Source: Bog-756 sp963704615 (GTDB lineage: Bacteria; Actinomycetota; Acidimicrobiia; Acidimicrobiales; RAAP-2). From it: DNA of 64,000 nt. Numbering within the stretch: the stretch's first letter is position 1; each line of letters opens with the position of its first letter. The notes beneath the pieces are model-generated. The model was not told where the DNA came from. It saw only the letters and a list, made by a program, of their open reading frames with translations, and made no database searches. Below, piece by piece: positions 1 through 6,900 of this stretch. The position numbers and the translations under genes were made by a program. Location of the stretch: contig OY969923.1 in assembly GCA_963704615.1 (NCBI GenBank), positions 992,001 through 1,056,000 of the forward strand. Direction: 5' to 3'.

Positions 1-528
1 GTCGTTGCGGCTCTGAGGGTCGAGACCGGTGGTGGGCTCGTCGAGGAACAGGACGGTGGGCCGGGCCACCAGGGCGGCGGCCAGGTCGAGCCGCCGCCGC
101 ATGCCGCCCGAGTAGGTCTTCAGCGTGCGGTCGGCCGCGTCGGCCAGGTCGAATTGCACGAGCAGCTCCCGGGCCCGAACCCCCACGGTGGCTCGCCGGA
201 GATGGTTGAGGTTGCCCACCATCTCGAGGTTCTCGCGGCCGGTCAGGTTCTCATCGACCGCGGCGTACTGTCCGGCCAGGCCGATCAGGGTCCTCACCAG
301 GTTCGGCTTGTCGGTCACGTCGTGACCGAGCACGCGGGCCACGCCACTGTCCGGCTGGAGGATGGTGGTCAGGATCCGCACCGCGGTGGTCTTCCCCGAG
401 CCGTTGGGGCCGAGCAGCCCAAACACCGTGCCCGGCTCGACGTTGAAGCTCACCCCGTCGAGCGCCTGCACGGTGTGCTTGCCCTGGAACGACTTCTTGA
501 GGAGTTCGACTTCGATGGCGTACGGCAT
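1..528 (-). CDS. ABC transporter ATP-binding protein, DrrA-like (3' end cut by window edge)
   Basis: This is the nucleotide-binding subunit of an export-type ABC transporter of the daunorubicin-resistance (DrrA/CcmA) class, which works at the cytoplasmic face of the membrane with a permease that is not visible here. Reading leftwards from ATG at 528, 176 codons are present. Walker A is GPNGSGKTT at residues 40-48, the signature is YSGGMRRRLDLA at 139-150, and Walker B with the D-loop is VLFLDEPTTGLDP at 159-171. The Q-loop lies in GLAGQYAAVDENLTG near 83-97, a spelling typical of DrrA proteins. The reading frame is open to the window edge, so the C-terminal part and probably the permease gene lie outside. 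The substrate cannot be told. The start is chosen because translation from it gives the usual family N-terminus. Confidence 0.9.
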   Translation of the reverse strand, partial: MPYAIEVELLKKSFQGKHTVQALDGVSFNVEPGTVFGLLGPNGSGKTTAVRILTTILQPDSGVARVLGHDVTDKPNLVRTLIGLAGQYAAVDENLTGRENLEMVGNLNHLRRATVGVRARELLVQFDLADAADRTLKTYSGGMRRRLDLAAALVARPTVLFLDEPTTGLDPQSRND

Positions 529-603
529 GGCGCGGCGGTCCTGTCTGGTCGGTGGACGTCGATGGAGGCGGCATTCGCACATCGCTCACACCGGCATCCG
601 CGT

Positions 604-672
604 GCGGGAACACCGCATTGTGGAACACCGCGTAGCGGGAACACCGCGTTACGGGAACGCCGCGTGCGGGAT
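604..672. repeat. Degenerate short tandem repeat, core GGAACACCGCGT
   Basis: Between the divergent ABC ATPase and peroxiredoxin genes, three to four imperfect copies of a roughly 15-17 base unit containing GGAACACCGC (once GGAACGCCGC) follow one another. No gene covers it. It could be a slippage product or a cluster of binding sites; nothing in the sequence decides. Confidence 0.55.
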
Positions 673-809
673 CCGGTGAGGCGACCGAGGTGTGGCGTCG
701 TCGCATCTTATGGGAAGGACCGACGATGCCATGACCGGGCCGGCTTCCGATGTCATGGCCGGGCAACCGACCGGTCGCACACCCGGGCGGGCCCCGATAG
801 CCTCGGGCC

Positions 810-1271
810 ATGCAAAAAGGCGACCTGGCACCCGATTTCGAACTACCGGACGAAGACGGGAAGCCTCGGCGATTGAGTGAGTTGGCCGCTTCCGGACCGG
901 TGGTCCTGTTCTTCTATCCGGCGGCGATGACGCCGGGTTGCACCGTCGAGAGCTGCCATTTCCGTGACATGAAGGCGGAGTTCGATGCGATCGGTGCCCA
1001 GCGGGTGGGGATCAGCGCCGACCAGGTGGAAAAGCAGAAGCGTTTCTCCGACAAGCACTCCTTCGATTACCCGCTTCTGTCCGATCCCGACGGCGCGGTG
1101 GCCACCCAGTTCGGGGTGCGGCGCCGATTCACCAAGCTCTCGCCGACCAAGCGGGCCACTTTCGTGATCGGGCCGGACCTCCGGGTGATCGATGTGATCC
1201 AAAGCGAGGTACGGATGAACGTGCACGCCGATCGCGCCCTCGAGGTCCTCAAGGCCGCGGCGTCGGCCTGA
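810..1271 (+). CDS. bcp: Peroxiredoxin, Bcp/PrxQ family
   Basis: Thiol peroxidase that reduces hydrogen peroxide and organic hydroperoxides in the cytoplasm, usually with thioredoxin as donor. The 153-residue length is normal for the family. The active site is in PAAMTPGCTVESC: the peroxidatic cysteine is C44 and a second cysteine lies five residues on at C49, the spacing typical of alpha-type PrxQ proteins that form an intramolecular disulfide. The N-terminus (GDLAPDFELPDEDG) is also typical. The ATG at 810 has little Shine-Dalgarno signal. The gene stands alone, divergent from the ABC transporter gene. Confidence 0.93.
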   Translation: MQKGDLAPDFELPDEDGKPRRLSELAASGPVVLFFYPAAMTPGCTVESCHFRDMKAEFDAIGAQRVGISADQVEKQKRFSDKHSFDYPLLSDPDGAVATQFGVRRRFTKLSPTKRATFVIGPDLRVIDVIQSEVRMNVHADRALEVLKAAASA

Positions 1272-1380
1272 TCGACCCGTCGTTCGGGGTTGGACCCGGG
1301 ACGGCGCCCACCGTCCCTGCCCGCGCCACCCGGCGATGGGAAGCTGTTCCCATGGATGTCTGGCCTCTGATCCCGTCACG

Positions 1381-1866
1381 ATGAGCCCGGTTCCGGGCTC
1401 GGCCCGCATGGAGCAGTTGGCCCAGGCGGTGGCCGAGCGCGTGGTGAGCATCGTCTTGGAGGCCATCGACATGAATGCCCTGCTCGACAGCATCGATATC
1501 GATGCCGTGCTCGATCGGGTGGACGTGGAGAAGATCATCGAGCGGGTGGACGTCGAGAAGATCGTCGAGCGGGTGGACGTCGAGAAGATCGTCGAGCGGG
1601 TGGACGTGGAGAAGATCGTCGAGCGGGTGGATATCGACGCGCTGATGGAGAAGACCGAGCTGGGCAGCATCATCGCCCGGTCGACCACCGGGGTGGCCTC
1701 GGAGATCCTCGACGTCATTCGGGCCCAGAGTGTCGGACTCGACGATTTCTTCGCCCGCTGGACCAACCGTCTTCTGCGTCGATCGGGGGCTGCCTTGCCC
1801 CTCGGTCCCCCCAGGCTGGTGGTCTCCTCCGGTGGTCCTCCCCAGTTGCCCAGTGGTGCGCCCTGA
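1381..1866 (+). CDS. Tandem-repeat protein of unknown function (RVDVEKIVE repeats), upstream of RDD protein
   Basis: No enzyme family is recognised. The protein is built around five 9-residue units of the form RVDVEKIVE, the last one degenerate (RVDIDALME), framed by related stretches such as DSIDIDAVLD. The units are acidic and amphipathic and would suit a helical or solenoid rod. A C-terminal segment (FFARWTNRLLRR, then proline-rich) follows. Proteins with DVDALL-type repeats next to RDD membrane proteins occur elsewhere in actinobacteria, and here the stop codon overlaps the RDD start by one base, so the two are probably co-translated. The start is uncertain: ATG codons at 1336, 1381 and 1408 are all in frame and none has a clear ribosome binding site. 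Confidence 0.7.
   Translation: MSPVPGSARMEQLAQAVAERVVSIVLEAIDMNALLDSIDIDAVLDRVDVEKIIERVDVEKIVERVDVEKIVERVDVEKIVERVDIDALMEKTELGSIIARSTTGVASEILDVIRAQSVGLDDFFARWTNRLLRRSGAALPLGPPRLVVSSGGPPQLPSGAP
1516..1650 (+). repeat. 27-bp tandem repeat, five units, in frame
   Basis: Five consecutive 27-base units encode RVDVEKI[I/V]E; the first four are nearly identical in DNA (cgggtggacgt.gagaagatc as the core) and differ mainly at synonymous positions. The near-identity suggests recent expansion or homogenisation by slippage or recombination. Confidence 0.85.
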
Positions 1867-2387
1867 TGGCCTCGTTGGTGTCGACCGAGCCAATCGAGGG
1901 TCGCCAGGGCCACTACGCCGGCGCAGTCAGCCGATTGGTTGCTTTCGCCGCCGACGTCGGTGCCTCATGGGGGCTGTTCACCCTGGGAGCTGCGGCCCTG
2001 ACCTTCACCATCCAACTGGTGAGCGGCCAGACGTTCTCGTTGACCAGCCATCAGATCGTCTCCTTGGTGGCCGCTGTGGTCTGGGAGTTCGTCTACTTTG
2101 CCTACCAGTGGAGCTTGAGCGGGAAGACCATCGGTATGGCCGTGCTGGGCATCCGGGTGGTCACCACCGATGGGTCATCCATTGGACCCCGGCAGGCCAT
2201 CGTGCGCACGCTGGCTCTGCCCCTCAGCTTCCTTCTCCTCGGTCTCGGATTCGTGGGCATCCTCACCAATCGGGATCGCCATGCTCTCCACGACCGCATT
2301 GCCGGCACCGCCGTCGTCTATTCGTGGGACGCACGAGCGGCCCGGCTGCGCTGGCTGGCCAGACAGGACACCTCGACACAGGTCTGA
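1866..2387 (+). CDS. RDD family membrane protein
   Basis: Integral membrane protein of 173 residues in the RDD family, whose members have been linked to ion transport or envelope functions, though most are uncharacterised. The family marks are visible: RLVAFAADV near residues 23-31 (R and D), a second hydrophobic stretch in LVAAVVWEFVYFAYQW, the loop SLSGKTIGMAVLGIRVV, then GPRQAIVRTL and a last membrane span ending at NRDRHALHDRIAGTAVV. The ATG overlaps the stop of the repeat protein by one base, which fits translational coupling and a joint role. Confidence 0.88.
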   Translation: MASLVSTEPIEGRQGHYAGAVSRLVAFAADVGASWGLFTLGAAALTFTIQLVSGQTFSLTSHQIVSLVAAVVWEFVYFAYQWSLSGKTIGMAVLGIRVVTTDGSSIGPRQAIVRTLALPLSFLLLGLGFVGILTNRDRHALHDRIAGTAVVYSWDARAARLRWLARQDTSTQV

Positions 2388-2409
2388 GGACCGGTGGCAA
2401 GGTGGCACC

Positions 2410-3123
2410 GTGAACCGACTGATCCCCCGGGACCCGGTGGTGGTGGCACCGGGTGCTGTCCACCTGCCGGGGTGGCTCGATCCCGAAGGCCAGCGGGCCT
2501 TGGTCGATTCTTGTTGGGAGTGGGCCCGGTGTGGCGGTCTGCGTTCTCCTCGGCTGCCGACCGGTGGGGTCATGTCCGTCAAGATCACCTGTCTGGGGTG
2601 GCACTGGTACCCCTACCGCTACTCGCGCACTGTCGATGACGACGACGGTCGACCGGTGTCGGAGTTCCCGTTGTGGTTGGGAGACCTCAGCCGACGGGCT
2701 GTCGCCGATGCCTGTGCCGTGGACGGCGTAGTCGCTGGGACGTCCCCCGGCCAGCGGAAGTCCCCCACCGACGAGTACCGACCTGATGTCGCGCTGGTCA
2801 ACTGGTACGAACCGGGCGCCCGCATGGGCATGCACGCCGACCGAGAGGAAATAAGCCGGGCGCCGGTGGTGTCGTTGAGCGTCGGGGATACCTGCCTGTT
2901 CCGCTTCGGTTCGCCGGCCGGTCGCGGGCGCCCTTGGACCGACGTGGTGCTCGAGTCGGGGGACCTGTTCGTGTTCGGCGGTCCTTCTCGCCGCGCCTAC
3001 CACGGCGTGCCAAAGGTTCATGTCGGGAGCGCTCCGTGCGGTCTCGGGGTCGACCGTGGGCGATTCAACGTCACGGTGCGCCAATCGGGTTTGGAGGAGC
3101 TCCCGGGCCCGAAAGGACGGTGA
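2410..3123 (+). CDS. alkB: AlkB-type alkylated-DNA repair dioxygenase
   Basis: Fe(II)/2-oxoglutarate-dependent dioxygenase that in characterised AlkB proteins removes methyl groups from N1-methyladenine and N3-methylcytosine in DNA. The protein has 237 residues. The iron ligands are visible as HAD at 142-144 (MGMHADRE) and H198 (RAYHGV), and the 2-oxoglutarate-binding pair is R218 and R224 in RFNVTVR. NWYEPGARMGMHAD is a classic AlkB stretch. GTG at 2410 is preferred because AAGGTGG lies just upstream and the protein then begins close to the family N-terminus; the frame is open further upstream, where it overlaps the RDD gene. Transcription together with the RDD gene is possible (22-base gap). 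Confidence 0.9.
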   Translation: MNRLIPRDPVVVAPGAVHLPGWLDPEGQRALVDSCWEWARCGGLRSPRLPTGGVMSVKITCLGWHWYPYRYSRTVDDDDGRPVSEFPLWLGDLSRRAVADACAVDGVVAGTSPGQRKSPTDEYRPDVALVNWYEPGARMGMHADREEISRAPVVSLSVGDTCLFRFGSPAGRGRPWTDVVLESGDLFVFGGPSRRAYHGVPKVHVGSAPCGLGVDRGRFNVTVRQSGLEELPGPKGR

Positions 3124-3153
3124 CCCTGCCAAAATGCGGAGGTGCGTGATATG

Positions 3154-3201
3154 GTTATTCGGCGCTAATACGAGCGCGTTATTCATGAGCTAATGCGAGG
3201 G
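3154..3201 (+). promoter_or_regulatory. Imperfect 24-25 bp direct repeat upstream of the lasso-leader peptide gene
   Basis: Two adjacent copies share GTTATTC followed by GCTAATRCGAG: GTTATTC at 3154 and 3178, GCTAATACGAG at 3164-3174 and GCTAATGCGAG at 3189-3199. The stretch is much richer in A and T than its surroundings and ends in the precursor's ribosome binding site. It looks like an operator or promoter. A leftover of a duplicated leader region is also possible. Confidence 0.5.
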
Positions 3202-3209
3202 GAGCCTTC

Positions 3210-3308
3210 ATGGAAAGCAAGCGCACCTATGAGAAGCCTGAGCTTCAGAAGCTGGGCCTTCTGCGCCGACTCACCAAATTCAGCTTTACCGGGAATTTCC
3301 CTACCTGA
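3210..3308 (+). CDS. Lasso-type RiPP leader peptide / putative precursor (32 aa)
   Basis: A 32-residue peptide with the lasso-family recognition pattern Y-x-x-P-x-L-x-x-x-G-x5-T: Y7, P10, L12, G16 and T22. In known systems this leader is bound by the PqqD-like RRE protein and cut by the B2 peptidase two residues after the Thr. That would leave a 9-residue core, FSFTGNFPT. This core has no Asp or Glu and cannot form the usual lasso isopeptide ring, but it has Ser/Thr residues and a C-terminal Thr. The ATG at 3210 has a strong site (GAGGGGAG) 5 bases upstream. The PqqD, B2, kinase and nucleotidyltransferase genes follow directly, which is the main support that this small gene is real. Confidence 0.8.
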   Translation: MESKRTYEKPELQKLGLLRRLTKFSFTGNFPT

Positions 3309-3347
3309 GCTGAATGATCGCTCGGTTCCGGCCGTCCGGGTGACGTT

Positions 3348-3626
3348 GTGGTGATCAATAGACGCAGCGTCTTCGGACGGCAGGATCGGGTGATCGTCCA
3401 AGAGGTCGAGGGGGAATCCGTCCTTCTCGACATCAATAATGGTGAGTACTTCTCCCTCAATGAGGTCGGCGGTCGCGTGTGGGACCTCTGCGACGGCGCA
3501 CGATCGGTCGGCGACATCGCCGAGGCCATTTGCGTCGAGTACGACGTCCCGCTTCAGACGGCGGAGGGCGACGCGTCCGAGTTGCTCGCCGCCCTCGTCG
3601 GGGCCGGGCTCGTCGTCGAGCGCTGA
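3348..3626 (+). CDS. PqqD-like peptide chaperone (RiPP recognition element, B1 type)
   Basis: A 92-residue PqqD-fold protein. In RiPP pathways such proteins bind the leader of the precursor peptide and present it to the modifying enzymes. The family pattern is clear: an N-terminal beta part with VLLDINNGEYFSLNEVGGRVWDLCDG at about residues 25-50 and a winged-helix part ending in LLAALVGAGLVVER. It lies 39 bases after the lasso-type leader gene and just before the B2 peptidase gene, the standard B1-B2 arrangement of split lasso clusters. GTG codons at 3348 and 3351 are both possible starts; neither has a clear ribosome binding site. Confidence 0.88.
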   Translation: MVINRRSVFGRQDRVIVQEVEGESVLLDINNGEYFSLNEVGGRVWDLCDGARSVGDIAEAICVEYDVPLQTAEGDASELLAALVGAGLVVER

Positions 3627-3696
3627 GTCGAGCGCTGCTGCGCTGGCCCGCGCTCCAAAGTTCCCCCCGCCACTGCTGCTCGTTCGCCTGACGACG

Positions 3697-4080
3697 ATGG
3701 CGGTGGCCGCGCCGGTGTTGGCTCGGTCGGGATTGCCGAGGTTGCAACGATGGATGGAGCCCCGGCGCCCACGGCCCGAACTCGATCCGGCGGACGTCGA
3801 CCAGGTCACCGCGCACCTGGGGAAGTGGGTCGATGCCATCATTCGACGCGGTCAGCCAGTTGTCCGTCCCGGTTGCCTCACCCGCGGGATCACCCTGTAC
3901 TACGCGCTCCGGCGCGCCGGAGTCGATGTCGCACTCTGCTTCGGGGTCGGATCCGATGAAGGCGCCGTCGCCGGCCACTGCTGGTTGGACCTCGACGGCC
4001 GGCCATTACTCGAAAGGGCCGAGCCGGGCTCGAAGTTCACCGAGGTGGTCCGTGTGTCACGGGCCGGAGTGACCCCTTGA
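3697..4080 (+). CDS. Lasso-type leader peptidase B2 (transglutaminase-like)
   Basis: Transglutaminase-fold cysteine protease that removes leader peptides in lasso pathways. From ATG 3697 (127 residues) the catalytic set is C60 in RPGCLTRG, H94 in AGHCWLDLDG and D98 or D100. TLYYALRRAGVDVALCFGVG matches the conserved B2 helix and strand. Full-length B2 proteins usually have a hydrophobic N-terminal stretch. The in-frame bases 3658-3696 do encode one (PPLLLVRLTT), but the stretch back to the end of pqqD holds no ATG, GTG or TTG in this frame. Translation may therefore begin at a CTG (for example 3643), or the protein is shortened. The stop overlaps the kinase start. Confidence 0.82.
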   Translation: MAVAAPVLARSGLPRLQRWMEPRRPRPELDPADVDQVTAHLGKWVDAIIRRGQPVVRPGCLTRGITLYYALRRAGVDVALCFGVGSDEGAVAGHCWLDLDGRPLLERAEPGSKFTEVVRVSRAGVTP

Positions 4081-5078
4081 GACCGACGGCCGCCGCGGGC
4101 GGCGACATCGTGGAGGCGAGTTTTCTCCTGGCCGGGATCTCGGTGTTGGTGCTGGCCGAGGACAAGGAGGTGGCCGAGCTGGTCGACTCGCGGCTTCGGA
4201 CGCTCCGCTCTGATCCCGTTTCCCACCCCGATGTCGTCGTCGAGATCCGAGGCCCGGGAGCGGATCGTGCCTGGCCGCCGCGACCTGTCAGTACCGGCCG
4301 GCCCATCTACGACGCTCCCGCTGGGCCCATCGACTACTTCGCCGAAGCAGACGCGCTGTTCGTGGATTACGAGCACCGCGTGCGCATGCTGTGCGCCCCG
4401 GCCCGGGGCGTGATCCAGCTGGCCATCTGCGGGTCGGACTCGGGTGACCCGGTCCTGGCCACCCACCCCCTGCTGTCACTCGCCCTCCTCGAGACGATGA
4501 AGCGGTTCGAGCGGTTCCCCCTCCATGCCGCCGGCCTGTCGCTCGACGGTCACGGGGTTCTGGTGGCCGGAACCAGCGGGGCCGGAAAATCGACCCTGTC
4601 TGTGACCCTGGCCCGGGCTGGTTTCGATTTCCTCTCCGACGACACGGTCTTCCTGGGTGCCACCGACGACGGATTGGTGATGTCCGGCTTCCCGGACGAG
4701 GTGGATGTGACAGAGGCGACCATTTCGATGTTCCCCGAGCTCGGCCATCTCACCGATCGGTCGTTGCGGCCGGGGCGGGACAAGCACGGCTTCAGGGTGG
4801 AGGATGTGTTGGGCATCACGCCGCTCGAGGCGTGCCGACCGGCCGCGGTCCTCGCCCCCCGAGTCGAGCCCGGTTCGGTACCCCGCCTCGAGAAGCTCTC
4901 CTCGTCAGAGGCGCTGTTCGAGCTGATGCCCAACATCCTTCTCACCGATCCTGAAGCCACCCAGTCGCACCTCGGGGTGCTGGCCGAGCTGGTGCGTACC
5001 GTTCCGTGTTTCTCGTTCCGCCTCGGCGAAGACTGTGACGCCGCTGCCGCCTGTGTGACCGAGCTGGTCACCCGATGA
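4077..5078 (+). CDS. HPr kinase/phosphorylase-like RiPP kinase
   Basis: P-loop kinase of the HPr-serine-kinase type. From TTG 4077 the protein has 333 residues, with HAAG at 150-153, the Walker A motif GTSGAGKST at 165-173 and SDDT at 187-190, the order seen in HPrK-like proteins of lasso clusters. In the paeninodin family such a kinase phosphorylates the C-terminal serine side chain of the precursor. Here the putative precursor ends in Thr, a possible substrate; this is inference. TTG 4077 overlaps the B2 stop; GTG 4110 is an alternative start. The overlap with both neighbours shows a tight operon. Confidence 0.8.
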   Translation: MRPTAAAGGDIVEASFLLAGISVLVLAEDKEVAELVDSRLRTLRSDPVSHPDVVVEIRGPGADRAWPPRPVSTGRPIYDAPAGPIDYFAEADALFVDYEHRVRMLCAPARGVIQLAICGSDSGDPVLATHPLLSLALLETMKRFERFPLHAAGLSLDGHGVLVAGTSGAGKSTLSVTLARAGFDFLSDDTVFLGATDDGLVMSGFPDEVDVTEATISMFPELGHLTDRSLRPGRDKHGFRVEDVLGITPLEACRPAAVLAPRVEPGSVPRLEKLSSSEALFELMPNILLTDPEATQSHLGVLAELVRTVPCFSFRLGEDCDAAAACVTELVTR

Positions 5079-6271
5079 GGAGCAGCCTGCACCACGACCG
5101 GGCCGAGCGACTGGGGCGCGCTCTGGTCGAGCTGGTCAAGAGACCGGCGGTGCGCACTGAGGACCCTGGGGCGCTCCTCGACCGGAGCCACCCCGACGAA
5201 CGAGCCGACCTGTCCGGGTTGGCCTGTCATCACCGGCTGCCCGGTGTGGTCTACCGGGCCCTGGTCGACCTGGGCATCGACGATCTCGACCTCGGCGACC
5301 TGCGTGCGGCGTACCAGATGGCCGCGTTGGCGCACGCGCTCTGCCTGACCGAGCTCGAGGCCACCGCCGGGATCCTCGCGGGGCTTGACAGTCCCTGGAT
5401 GGTTGTCAAGGGTCCGGTTCTGGTCGAGCTCGGCTACCGCGACCCGGGAGCCAGATTGTACGAGGACATCGATCTGGTGGTGGCGGCATCCGATCTTCCC
5501 GACGTGTTGGCGCGCCTCGAGGCGGCCGGAGCCCAGGAGACCGATCTCAACTGGCCAATGATGGCCAAGTCGCGCCGAGCAGAGATCCCGATCGTGCTTC
5601 CCGGGGGGATGCTCTGTGATCTGCACTGGCACCTCCTGGTCACGCCCAACGCCCGGTCGCGGTTCTCCCTTCCCATGCAGGATCTGACCGACCGCCGTCG
5701 GTCCCTGCGGATCGGTGACGCTGACGTCCACACTCTGGACGCCATCGACGGGCTCTTGTATCTCTGCCTTCACGGTTCCCTTTCCGGTGGCCACCAGCTG
5801 GTGTGGCTCAAGGACCTCGATCAGATGATCGAAAGCGAGGCGACCGATTGGGACGAGTTGGTGCGCCGCGCTCGGCGTTATGGCATCGACCTCGTCGCCG
5901 CCATCCAACTGGAGCGAGCGCGTGCCGTGCTCGGTGCCACTATCCCCGTCTCGGTGGTGGAAGCCTTGGCCGGAGACCGGACCTGGTGGCGGGCCTGGCG
6001 GCGGCGAGAGGGCAAGGTGGGCGTGGCCCGCTGGGGTGGCCAGGACCGGACCGGCCGGACGTGGGTGGCTGCCACCTCGAACGGGAGCCTGCGGAGCACG
6101 CTCCAGCTCGGGCGGTCTCTGGCCGTCGACGTCCTCGGGCCCGAGGTGGTCCGCCGCTGGCCGTCGAGGTCGCCACGGTCAGAGTCCGCGCCGTCCCTCT
6201 ACATGCCGGTGGGCCGGGCGGCTCCCCGGTCCGACTATTTGGGCGTGGTCACCACCGGGCGATGGATGTGA
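5075..6271 (+). CDS. Nucleotidyltransferase family protein (NTP_transf_5 type)
   Basis: A 398-residue protein of the nucleotidyltransferase-fold family found in some lasso-peptide clusters. The active-site region WMVVKGPVLVEL then GARLYEDIDLVV (about residues 108-134) carries the paired acidic residues that bind metal in this fold. Further marks are CDLHWHL, DAIDGLLYLCLHG and WLKDLDQM. The chemistry is not established; transfer of a nucleotide to the phosphorylated or free peptide is a reasonable guess. It overlaps the kinase gene by ATGA. The C-terminal 80 residues are Arg-rich and less typical. It is the last gene of the cassette: no lasso cyclase (asparagine-synthetase-like) or ABC exporter follows. 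Confidence 0.78.
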   Translation: MRSSLHHDRAERLGRALVELVKRPAVRTEDPGALLDRSHPDERADLSGLACHHRLPGVVYRALVDLGIDDLDLGDLRAAYQMAALAHALCLTELEATAGILAGLDSPWMVVKGPVLVELGYRDPGARLYEDIDLVVAASDLPDVLARLEAAGAQETDLNWPMMAKSRRAEIPIVLPGGMLCDLHWHLLVTPNARSRFSLPMQDLTDRRRSLRIGDADVHTLDAIDGLLYLCLHGSLSGGHQLVWLKDLDQMIESEATDWDELVRRARRYGIDLVAAIQLERARAVLGATIPVSVVEALAGDRTWWRAWRRREGKVGVARWGGQDRTGRTWVAATSNGSLRSTLQLGRSLAVDVLGPEVVRRWPSRSPRSESAPSLYMPVGRAAPRSDYLGVVTTGRWM

Positions 6272-6900
6272 TCACTCTCTGATCGATTGCTTCGTGGGGG
6301 CCGCTCTCCACACTGGTTGAGCAGCCCGAATCTCCGCCGTGCGTATGTTTAATTCGAAAATTCGGTCGAATTATCACTCATAGTCGATAATAGCTCCGGC
6401 CTATTTATTGGCTGTGGTCGATAATTAGGGCAATTTCGCGAAATTAGCAATTGGATACCCTCGGAATCCCCGGGCTCGCCGCCACCGACGTTCTCCTTCC
6501 GAGAAACCTGCGAGTGGACGGTGCTTCGAACCGGCGCAGGGAGTGGACGCTGGCGACACGCGTCTGCGCCGGGACGCGGCGCCCGTTGGTTGGTTGGGCC
6601 GGCAACAGCGGCAGAGGGTCCGCGCTGTTGCGAGACGGCGGAGAGCACCCCTTCGATCGCCTGGGGAGGACCATGGCCCGCCTGGTGACCGGTAACGGTT
6701 GTCATGGTCATGTCGCAGGCGGTTCCCGACGTTCGGGCTGGGCGAGTCAAGGAACTCGGACCGACTCGGCGCGGGCGACGGACGGTCCGACCAGCGAACC
6801 CGATCAAAAGGTGGTCCGGTAAGATTTCGCGTGTGGTCGAGATGGGGGCGTGCTGTCGAAGCATTGGTTGCTTCGCGCCGGAACACGCTGTCGGCTCCTG
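6272..6900. other. Long non-coding stretch with AT-rich, repeat-bearing patch
   Basis: No convincing gene is seen. Bases 6341-6450 are strikingly AT-rich and hold an inverted repeat (AATTCGA at 6351-6357 with TCGAATT at 6366-6372) and two copies of GTCGATAAT(T)AG near 6383 and 6417. The rest has normal GC and several open frames, but none with a recognisable product or ribosome binding site. It may contain promoters or operators for the following TetR-like gene or an unrecognised RNA. Confidence 0.5.

Noticed and set aside
843..1913. Long leftward open frame (356 codons) with STRSTIF repeats
   Set aside because: It is the antisense image of the RVDVEKIVE repeats and of the bcp gene; no ribosome binding site and no family resemblance.
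3210..3308. A true lasso peptide
   Set aside because: The predicted core has no Asp or Glu to close the ring and no cyclase gene is present in the window.
4550..5908. Leftward open frame of 452 codons
   Set aside because: It lies entirely opposite the kinase and nucleotidyltransferase genes, which have clear motifs; high-GC DNA gives long antisense frames by chance.
6345..6383. 12-codon frame in the AT-rich island that might be a second RiPP precursor
   Set aside because: It has no Y-x2-P-x-L leader pattern and no ribosome binding site.
6451..6822. 123-codon rightward frame in the non-coding gap
   Set aside because: No recognisable domain, no ribosome binding site and an Arg/Gly-biased composition typical of chance frames.
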